A stretch of DNA of 21,542 nucleotides from Candidatus Woesearchaeota archaeon. GTDB taxonomy: Archaea; Nanobdellota; Nanobdellia; Woesearchaeales; UBA525. The position numbers and the translations under genes are program-made. Shown here in pieces: positions 1-7,237 of the stretch (its first letter is position 1; each line of letters starts with the position of its first letter). The notes beneath the pieces were generated by a model. It searched no databases. It saw only the letters and a program-made list of their open reading frames with translations, and was not told where the DNA came from. The DNA lies in contig JAAOYD010000032.1 of NCBI GenBank assembly GCA_018221165.1, forward strand, positions 1-21,542, in the 5' to 3' direction.

Positions 1-1268
1 ACACCAAAATTCGGACGCACTGCAAACCAAAGAGCGCGATCAATAGGCATGCCTGCACTGATATTAGCGCTCGCGAGTTGCAGGAAATCAGGCAGCACAT
101 CCTCGAGCTCCATAGTGCGGTTATAGATTCGTATATCAAGGAAGAAATAGATGACCATCCAGGTGAAGATATAGACAAACCCAAACACCGCTGTCCAGAC
201 ACCGAAATAGAAGAGAATCAGCTTGCCGGCGCTCTTCCCGAAGGCAGCAGCCATAATCAAGGTGACAATAGTGAAGAGTGCCACAAGACCGAACGACACA
301 TAGAAGACGACACGCTTAAGCTTTTCAGGATTGACATCGAACCCCGCTTTCATTGTGAGATTCGAGAGGATGCGACGCTGTTGCAGTGACGTGCGTCGTT
401 CTCGTTTCTTCTTTTTCTTCTTCACTTTGTCCAGCAAGGATAAGCGTTTCTTCTTTTTCTTGCCTTTCGCTGGTTCGACTTTCTCTTCCTTCTGTTTTGG
501 AGGTTTCTTGAAAAGACGCGCGAAGAACGATTGTTTCTCAACGGGTTTCTTCTCGTCTTTCTTCTTGGGAGTTTCAACCTTCTTCCCAGGTGTTTTCTCA
601 GTCTTCTGAGTTTTCTCAGTGACTTTCTGCTCAGAAATAGTCTTTTCTGATTTGGACTTTAGTGATTTCTTCTTGAACAAGCGAGCGAAGAATGATGTCT
701 TCTTTACAGGAACGTCTTTCTTCTCTTCAGGTTTAGGTTCTTCCTTCGGAGCTTCTTCTTTCTTCTCCTCGGCAGGTTTCTCTTCAGCCTTGGGTTCGTC
801 CTTTGGAGCTTCAGGAGCCTTTTCTTCTTTCTTCTCCTCAGGCTTCTCCTCCTTCGAAGGCTCCTCTTTCGGCTTTTCCTGAGAAGCATTAACAAGCATG
901 TTTTCTTTTTTGACGCGCTTTTTGAACAAACGAGCAAAGAAGGGCTTCTTCTCGGTTACGGGAACATCCTTCTTCTCAGCAAGCTTTTCTACTTTCGGCT
1001 TTTCCTGAGAGGCATCTTCCTTCGGAACTTCAGCTGGCTTCTCTTCCACGTCCTCTTTCTTCGCACGTTTCTTGAACAATCGGGCGAAGAATGGCTTCTT
1101 CGGAACCTTCGCCTTCTTCTTCAATTCCTTAAGCCGCTCTTTCTCTAATTTCTTCTTCTCAGCAAACTTTTCCGCAAGCGGCTGCTCAGCTTCTTTCTTC
1201 TCGGCGAAGCGCTCAGCGAGGGACTTCTCCCTCTTGACTGGGTCCTCGAGTCCTTTCTTCGTTGCCAT
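1..1268 (-). CDS. Type II secretion F (T2SF) platform protein with long charged N-terminal extension (3' partial)
   Basis: Minus-strand frame open without a stop from an ATG at 1268 to the window edge: 422 residues visible, C-terminus missing. Residues 1 to about 315 are extremely rich in Lys, Glu and Pro and probably disordered. Inside them are four copies of an FFARLFKK motif at residues 60-68, 110-118, 193-201 and 248-256. Two membrane segments follow (about 320-344 and 350-378). The start of a T2SF helical domain comes next: LEDVLPDFLQLASANISAG from residue 388. T2SF proteins form the inner-membrane platform of type IV pili and archaella, onto which the ATPase docks; the extension would lie in the cytosol. 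The ATG is one base after the TAA of the preceding T2SF gene, so translation is probably coupled. The frame and the domain start are clear; the role of the extension is unknown. Confidence 0.88.
   Translation of the reverse strand, partial: MATKKGLEDPVKREKSLAERFAEKKEAEQPLAEKFAEKKKLEKERLKELKKKAKVPKKPFFARLFKKRAKKEDVEEKPAEVPKEDASQEKPKVEKLAEKKDVPVTEKKPFFARLFKKRVKKENMLVNASQEKPKEEPSKEEKPEEKKEEKAPEAPKDEPKAEEKPAEEKKEEAPKEEPKPEEKKDVPVKKTSFFARLFKKKSLKSKSEKTISEQKVTEKTQKTEKTPGKKVETPKKKDEKKPVEKQSFFARLFKKPPKQKEEKVEPAKGKKKKKRLSLLDKVKKKKKKRERRTSLQQRRILSNLTMKAGFDVNPEKLKRVVFYVSFGLVALFTIVTLIMAAAFGKSAGKLILFYFGVWTAVFGFVYIFTWMVIYFFLDIRIYNRTMELEDVLPDFLQLASANISAGMPIDRALWFAVRPNFG
501..1091 (-). repeat. Four FFARLFKK motif repeats in the T2SF extension
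   Basis: Four 27-base in-frame units at 1065-1091, 915-941, 666-692 and 501-527 encode FFARLFKKR, FFARLFKKR, FFARLFKKK and FFARLFKKP. They are spaced 50, 83 and 55 codons apart by Lys/Glu/Pro-rich linkers. Synonymous codons differ between copies (CGA, CGT, CGC and CGT for Arg; TTG, TTG, TTG and CTT for Leu), so the peptide rather than the DNA appears to be conserved. Confidence 0.9.
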
Positions 1269-1269
1269 G

Positions 1270-2064
1270 TTACATATCCATAGGTGGGCGGCTGCTCTTG
1301 ATTACTGCAAGGAACATGAATTGCATGAAGCCTATCAAGCAAGCGATGATGAAATATACAAGCATACTGAGCTGGAAACCAAGGAAACTCGTCAAGACTA
1401 TCAACATGATAGTGCCAAGGCTGGGGACAATGATTGCAATCATCATATAGAACATCGCCAACGGATTCAACTTACGTCCGTATTCCTTTACCGCAATCTG
1501 TTGTTCCCGCACAATCTGGTCTATCACATTCGAGAGGGCACTGCTCGCTTCACTTCCCGTCTTGATGCTGTTGAGGAGCTGCCAAAGCATCTTGCGCAGC
1601 TCAGGAGAGGGAGTGACAGTAATCAACTCATTCAACGCATCCTCGAGCCCCGTGCCCAGGTCGATGCGCTCGACGAGCTCGGAAAAATATCGGCCGATGA
1701 CTTCGTAGTTCCTCGCGATGTTCTTGAACGCCTTATAGACCGGGACTCCACTCTCCAACTCAATGATGAGGAACCGACCGGCGTAGACAACCTCTTTGCT
1801 AATCTCTTTCTTCATCCGCTCAATTTTCAGATCTACATAACCAAACAAGTAGAAGAACGCGATGATGAAGATAATGGGGAAAAAAACAAAGACGATGGGT
1901 TTTGAGATGAAGGTGAAGATAACAAAGCAAAGACCTAAGCCAAGGAAGGTCGCGTTCATCACAGTCTTCTTCAAGTAATACTCAGGAGAATCGGGAATGC
2001 GAGCCTGAAGCAGCTTCAACTTCAGATGAGGAAATTGTCGCGAGAGCCGTTTGTAGAACTCCAT
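1270..2064 (-). CDS. T2SF (TadC-like) pilus platform protein
   Basis: A 264-residue integral membrane protein of the type II secretion F family. It has paired hydrophobic segments at about 34-54 and 56-77, then a cytosolic helical domain at about 80-195 with the family pattern (ELESGVPVYKAFKNIA; IDLGTGLEDALNEL). Two more membrane segments lie at about 201-225 and 232-256. It would form part of the membrane platform energised by the ATPase encoded just upstream, 4 nt away. In many archaea the platform (ArlJ type) is one long protein with two T2SF domains; here two adjacent genes each appear to supply one. The ATG at 2064 has a weak purine-rich sequence upstream. The family call is secure. Whether it serves pili, archaella or secretion is inferred from the pilin genes nearby. 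Confidence 0.9.
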   Translation of the reverse strand: MEFYKRLSRQFPHLKLKLLQARIPDSPEYYLKKTVMNATFLGLGLCFVIFTFISKPIVFVFFPIIFIIAFFYLFGYVDLKIERMKKEISKEVVYAGRFLIIELESGVPVYKAFKNIARNYEVIGRYFSELVERIDLGTGLEDALNELITVTPSPELRKMLWQLLNSIKTGSEASSALSNVIDQIVREQQIAVKEYGRKLNPLAMFYMMIAIIVPSLGTIMLIVLTSFLGFQLSMLVYFIIACLIGFMQFMFLAVIKSSRPPMDM

Positions 2065-2068
2065 CGAG

Positions 2069-3748
<1,680 letters not shown>

Positions 3749-3757
3749 CTCCTCACC

Positions 3758-3796
3758 CCTCCTTTAATTTGATAGGGGCGAATCGGCTTTATAAAG
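3758..3796 (-). promoter_or_regulatory. TATA box (3787-3796) and GGAGG ribosome site for the ATPase gene
   Basis: Minus-strand CTTTATAAAG is centred about 43 nt upstream of the TTG start. This predicts a leader of roughly 17 nt that contains GGAGG at 3758-3762. The weak start codon is thus paired with a strong ribosome site, unlike the leaderless genes around it. The promoter would let the ATPase and T2SF genes be transcribed apart from the coiled-coil gene upstream. Confidence 0.65.
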
Positions 3797-3827
3797 ATTT
3801 CGTGGAGAAAGAATGCGCGAACGAACA

Positions 3828-4970
3828 TTAATTAATTCTGTCTCTGAGCTTCTTCAACTCACCCTCAAAACCATCTTTCTTCTTCGCGTAGTCCTTGTAG
3901 TTCTTCTCGAGCTCAGCGACCTGCTTCTTCACATCGCCGCCTTTCGCCAGTTCGAACGCGAGCGCCTTCCGCTTCATACCTTCCAACTCGTGCGACATCT
4001 CCGCTTTGCGACGATCGAGGTCCTGAAGAATCTTCTCAGTTTCCATCCGTTTCTTGAAGAAGAGATCGAACTTATCGATGACCGCCTTACCTTCTTTCTC
4101 ATAGGTGGTAATAGTATCCTTACGCGCCTGAACTTTTTTGATGATACTCTCCTGCACCGAGAGTATCTTCTCACCGTGCTCCTTGCTCGTCTTGATGAGC
4201 GGGAGCAGCTCGCCTTCCTTTCGGCGCTGCAAATCTTTCTCGATGTTCTCCGCGATGTCATGGAGTCGTGCCAAACGATCCTCCTCGCTAGAGATACTCT
4301 TCGCAGTTTCGGCAAGTTCAGCATCGATACCAGAGATAACATCCTTCAAGGCTGAGAGACGTTTTTTCAGGGAAGACTCTTTCTCTTCGAGCGAGTCGAA
4401 GCTCGTTCGTTCGTTCTTAATACGTTCTTCCTCGTCACGAATCTCCTTTAGGAGCTTTTCGTAGCGTTTCTCTTCAGCATAGAGCTTGCGATGGACATCA
4501 TCGACCATCTTCTGATAGTCAAGTTTTTGTTGGATGATATCTTGGTCGATGCTCTGTTTCAGACCCTCATAATGTTTCAGCTCGTCAAGTTCAGCTTTTA
4601 CCTGGTCAATCTCATCGCCGATGTCGTCTTTGAGCGCGTCGTAACTTCGTTTGATTTCTTCGAAGCCAGCAGTGTCTTTTTCGAGCTGTTTGAGAGTAGT
4701 ATCAACCTTCCGAACAAATGCTTCCTTCTTCTGATCATATTCCTTCCCTTTCTTCTTGACGTCGTGCTTGGAAAGCTTCTTCTCCACCAAGTAAGTCTTG
4801 CTTAAGGTGTACTCAATACCGATTAAGCCTTCCTCCTCGAGGAACTCAGCCCATTCCTGCACCACTGGTTTCGAGACGCCAAGCTCTTTTGCAGCCTCGT
4901 CAAGAGATATCTTTTTCTGCTCGTCCACTATCTGCACGAGCTTGTCAACGCCTGTCTCTATCTTGCTCAT
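3828..4970 (-). CDS. Winged-helix/coiled-coil protein next to the pilus ATPase
   Basis: A 380-residue protein. Residues about 8-65 look like a helix-turn-helix or winged-helix domain (ISLDEAAKELGVSKPVVQEW, then EEEGLIGIEYTLSKTYLVEKK). Residues about 70-380 are almost entirely Lys/Glu/Asp-rich heptad-like helix, a long coiled coil broken by a few Gly/Pro points (for example around KEGELLPLIK). There is no membrane segment or signal peptide, so it is cytosolic. It lies upstream of the ATPase and T2SF genes on the same strand, 79 nt away, and begins at an apparently leaderless ATG. It may be a regulator of the pilus genes or a structural scaffold linking DNA or cytosol to the pilus base. No specific family name can be given from sequence alone. 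Confidence 0.85.
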   Translation of the reverse strand: MSKIETGVDKLVQIVDEQKKISLDEAAKELGVSKPVVQEWAEFLEEEGLIGIEYTLSKTYLVEKKLSKHDVKKKGKEYDQKKEAFVRKVDTTLKQLEKDTAGFEEIKRSYDALKDDIGDEIDQVKAELDELKHYEGLKQSIDQDIIQQKLDYQKMVDDVHRKLYAEEKRYEKLLKEIRDEEERIKNERTSFDSLEEKESSLKKRLSALKDVISGIDAELAETAKSISSEEDRLARLHDIAENIEKDLQRRKEGELLPLIKTSKEHGEKILSVQESIIKKVQARKDTITTYEKEGKAVIDKFDLFFKKRMETEKILQDLDRRKAEMSHELEGMKRKALAFELAKGGDVKKQVAELEKNYKDYAKKKDGFEGELKKLRDRIN

Positions 4971-4993
4971 AAGAAGAAATCTGCCTCTCAGAA

Positions 4994-5003
4994 GTTTAAA
5001 TAG
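4994..5003 (-). promoter_or_regulatory. TATA box for the winged-helix/coiled-coil gene
   Basis: Minus-strand CTATTTAAAC is centred about 28 nt upstream of the ATG at 4970. Transcription would start within a few bases of the start codon. No SD sequence is well placed, which is consistent with a leaderless message. Confidence 0.65.
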
Positions 5004-5053
5004 TTATCGTTGGAACTTCACCACTCTGGAGTTTCTCGCTCAAGACACCATAA

Positions 5054-5063
5054 TATTTAAATA
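5054..5063 (+). promoter_or_regulatory. TATA box for the lipoprotein gene
   Basis: TATTTAAATA on the plus strand is centred about 38 nt upstream of the chosen ATG at 5097. This predicts a leader of about 12 nt carrying GGTGAG at 5087-5092. It lies back to back with the TATA box of the minus-strand coiled-coil gene, about 50 nt away. Confidence 0.6.
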
Positions 5064-5096
5064 ATCTAGATTACAAAAGAAGAATGGGTGAGATTT

Positions 5097-5462
5097 ATGC
5101 GTGTATTCAAGATTCTGGTGATGCTTCTCTTTGTCAGTATGATTATCGGATGCTCTAAAGAAATAGTGTCTGAAGACCAGATGCCTCAAGAGCCAGTCGT
5201 ACTCAAAGAGTTCTACATCGACGCCTCGACGCAATACGGTTTTAACCCTGACGAGATTGTCATCAAGAACGGTGCATACCTCATCCTGCGTGCCTACGGC
5301 GGCGAGAAACGCATCACAAGCGACGAGCTTGACATCGATGTCACAGTTCCCTCAGAGGATGAGAAACGCATCGAAGTTCGCCCCGCAAACCCGGGAACCT
5401 ACACCCTCAACTGCGCAGGATGTCCGGCAGAGAAAAGCACACTGACCTTCACTGCGAGGTAA
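5097..5462 (+). CDS. Lipoprotein with cupredoxin-like domain
   Basis: A 121-residue exported protein. It has a hydrophobic signal with a lipobox-like MIIGC (Cys19), then a beta-rich domain (about 38-121) that follows the cupredoxin pattern: YGFNPDEIVIKNGAYLILR and later NPGTYTLNCAGC. Cupredoxins normally bind copper through two His, a Cys and often a Met. Here no His is visible and the C-terminal loop has only a CxxC pair (Cys106, Cys109), so classical type 1 copper binding is doubtful. ATG 5097 was chosen because GGTGAG precedes it by 4 nt; an in-frame GTG at 5088 would add three residues. The 3' end overlaps the convergent DUF192 gene by 14 nt. The fold is an inference from pattern. Confidence 0.75.
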   Translation: MRVFKILVMLLFVSMIIGCSKEIVSEDQMPQEPVVLKEFYIDASTQYGFNPDEIVIKNGAYLILRAYGGEKRITSDELDIDVTVPSEDEKRIEVRPANPGTYTLNCAGCPAEKSTLTFTAR

Positions 5463-5769
5463 AGCGTATCTTTTCTCCAATTCTTTTCTTCAACAATCCT
5501 GGCACTGTCTCAATCGCGTACCAGAAATGTTTCCGTGGCCTATATGTCGTGAATGGCCAGAAATCCTTCTGCATCTCCACAATACTTCCTTTCTTATCAA
5601 GTAGGTAGAGGTCAATTGACCAGAAGACGAACAGCATATGGAATGACAACTTGACCTCGCGGCTGAAATTGAAGACATAGAGCGTATCGGGTTGCGGCTT
5701 GCGGAACATGAGGCCAAGGCCTTGGCTGAATGGGTTTCTGAAGAAGACCGACCGGAGTTTTGTAGACAT
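5449..5769 (-). CDS. DUF192 family protein
   Basis: A 106-residue protein matching the small DUF192 (COG1430) fold. Visible are the GLGLMFRKP motif near residue 19, the hydrophobic strand pair FHMLFVFWSIDLYLLDKKG at about 43-61 and the later region with WYAIETVPG. No signal peptide is present, so it is probably cytosolic, whereas many bacterial homologues are exported. The biochemical function of this family is not established. It starts 4 nt after the stop of the pilin gene, and its SD sequence (AAGGAG) runs into that stop codon, so it is expressed from the pilin transcript. Its 3' end overlaps the convergent lipoprotein gene. Confidence 0.75.
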   Translation of the reverse strand: MSTKLRSVFFRNPFSQGLGLMFRKPQPDTLYVFNFSREVKLSFHMLFVFWSIDLYLLDKKGSIVEMQKDFWPFTTYRPRKHFWYAIETVPGLLKKRIGEKIRFTSQ

Positions 5770-5773
5770 AGGT

Positions 5774-6214
5774 TCACTCCTTGCGCAAAGCGAATGTTCC
5801 CGGCATCACATGGGTGATAACCTCATCCTCAAAAGTGAATTCAAGAAATAACTTACCACTCACCTTTCCAGGGAATGTCTTATCAGTACAAAAGTCCACG
5901 GCGGGGGACCTTTCAGTATTTGGAACAATGCCGATGTACACCGACTCATTGCAGTCGCCATAATTTGTTATCACCGTTATGTTGACATCATATAATTTGC
6001 GACCGAAGTTGTTGTAGAAGCCAAAAGTCAAGCCGCCATCATTAAGACGATAGTCAACACAGTCAATGCCCGTCTCGAAAAAGCACGTGTTGGGTATGAA
6101 TCGTCCAGTATCGAAAAGCCCGAAATAGGCGAGTGTTGACAGAGAGACAAGTACAACAACTAACGCCCACCCATAGGATGAGATGAATTCCATCGCCGCC
6201 TGTCCACGGTTCAT
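5774..6214 (-). CDS. Class III type IV pilin (probable major pilin)
   Basis: A 146-residue prepilin. The very short basic leader MNRG is followed by QAAMEF, with Glu at +5, and a hydrophobic helix to about residue 34 containing YGWALVVVLVSL. This is the archaeal class III signal processed by the EppA/PibD-type peptidase. The rest is a small beta-rich head with four Cys and two N-glycosylation sequons (NIT, NES). The end pattern (strand, HVMPGTFALRKE) is like other small archaeal pilins with an Ig-like head. It has its own TATA box, unlike the other late genes of the cluster, which suits an abundant subunit. The role as major pilin is inferred from size, signal and promoter. Confidence 0.85.
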   Translation of the reverse strand: MNRGQAAMEFISSYGWALVVVLVSLSTLAYFGLFDTGRFIPNTCFFETGIDCVDYRLNDGGLTFGFYNNFGRKLYDVNITVITNYGDCNESVYIGIVPNTERSPAVDFCTDKTFPGKVSGKLFLEFTFEDEVITHVMPGTFALRKE

Positions 6215-6233
6215 GAATGTTCCTCTTTCTTCA

Positions 6234-6242
6234 TTATTTATA
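6234..6242 (-). promoter_or_regulatory. Internal TATA box for the 146-aa pilin
   Basis: Minus-strand TATAAATAA is centred 24 nt upstream of the pilin ATG at 6214, inside the short gap after the upstream stop codon at 6254. It predicts leaderless initiation from within the operon. A GAGGA sequence between the TATA box and the ATG could serve read-through transcripts from the main promoter. Confidence 0.5.
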
Positions 6243-6253
6243 TTTTTTACGTC

Positions 6254-7237
6254 TCAGCACACTGTTGCGTTCAAATCGTCGAGCTCAAAGTTGTGTTCCG
6301 AATCACTATGATGCTGCGCATCAATCTTGAACCAGTTATTCTCATCTTCAGGAAGTGGCTTGCCGAAATCTGGGCAGTAGTTCGTCGTCGAGGCGTTTGT
6401 GAAGTAGTTGAAATCGATAACCGAAAGATAAGTCCTGATATAGATGCCTTGTGCATCCAGCTCATCTAGGTCGACCAAGCTCGCGATGCCATACTTTGAA
6501 GAGCCAGTCAAATTCCCCTCCAAGCGCTGGAGGAAATTCGGCGCGTAGGGGTCCTCACGATAATACATGTTGACGAGTTCGTCATTTAATACAGAACTGT
6601 CATTATCCCCATCCACCATCTCGCTGTTGTTGTAAGGACTCTTCCTGATGGTGTTTGGCACTTTGCCGAAGGTGTACACTGTATAAGCAGGATCCCTGAT
6701 ATCAAGAATGCTTACTTCAGTCGTGAATTCCTTCACCACATCCCAGCGAGCGACGCCACGCACGTCAGTGACATTCATAGTCATATTAAAGCTGATATCA
6801 ACACTCCAGGGCGTTGACTGATCGAGCCAGACCTCATCAACGCTGACGTTCAAGAGAATGCCAATCGCGCCAGCCTCAACATTGACGCGCTCAAGATATT
6901 CACCGAACGTGCTATTCTCCATAATCTCAAAAAAAGTTCCATCGACACTCCCGTTCATGAAGGCCTCAATGAAAACAGGACTTGAATTCGTCACAAACTG
7001 ACCAGTCTGACTGATATGCTGCTCTACTGCGATGAAGGAACGAAATCCTGCGATGTGAGTTGCGCGATGTACGTCCGAATAGAAATCCTTGATGAAGTCA
7101 GCCATAGTAACTATTCGCATACGCTCACTTTCCGCACGATCACGTGTCGTTGGAAGACGAGTCGAGTACATAATTGTGAAGAAGACAGAAATGAGCATGA
7201 CTGCAGCAAAAAGATAGACAATGCCTTTCCGATTCAT
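6254..7237 (-). CDS. Pilin-like secreted protein, function unknown
   Basis: A 327-residue protein that begins MNRKG and then has a hydrophobic helix IVYLFAAVMLISVFFTIMY, resembling an archaeal prepilin signal but lacking Glu at +5. The remaining roughly 300 residues are predicted extracellular and mixed alpha/beta, with about eleven Asn-X-Ser/Thr sequons and two Cys. The start was set at 7237, not the ATG six bases earlier, for two reasons: GGAGGT lies 6 nt upstream of it, and it forms an ATGA overlap with the stop of the VWA gene. This gives the same short leader as its neighbours. It is probably a minor pilus component. No named family is recognised. Confidence 0.8.
   Translation of the reverse strand: MNRKGIVYLFAAVMLISVFFTIMYSTRLPTTRDRAESERMRIVTMADFIKDFYSDVHRATHIAGFRSFIAVEQHISQTGQFVTNSSPVFIEAFMNGSVDGTFFEIMENSTFGEYLERVNVEAGAIGILLNVSVDEVWLDQSTPWSVDISFNMTMNVTDVRGVARWDVVKEFTTEVSILDIRDPAYTVYTFGKVPNTIRKSPYNNSEMVDGDNDSSVLNDELVNMYYREDPYAPNFLQRLEGNLTGSSKYGIASLVDLDELDAQGIYIRTYLSVIDFNYFTNASTTNYCPDFGKPLPEDENNWFKIDAQHHSDSEHNFELDDLNATVC

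Noticed and set aside
501..1091. Interspersed repeats that might be a CRISPR-like array
   Set aside because: Units are irregularly spaced, in frame, and differ at synonymous positions. They are protein repeats, not DNA repeats.
1072..1905. 277-aa plus-strand reading frame
   Set aside because: It is antisense to the T2SF gene and its extension. The translation is low-complexity then disordered-looking, with no promoter or ribosome site.
5085..5159. Tiny reading frame (24 codons) starting at ATG 5085, about 26 nt from the TATA box and overlapping the lipoprotein start
   Set aside because: The position would fit a leaderless upstream ORF, but nothing else supports translation. The same bases form the ribosome site of the lipoprotein.
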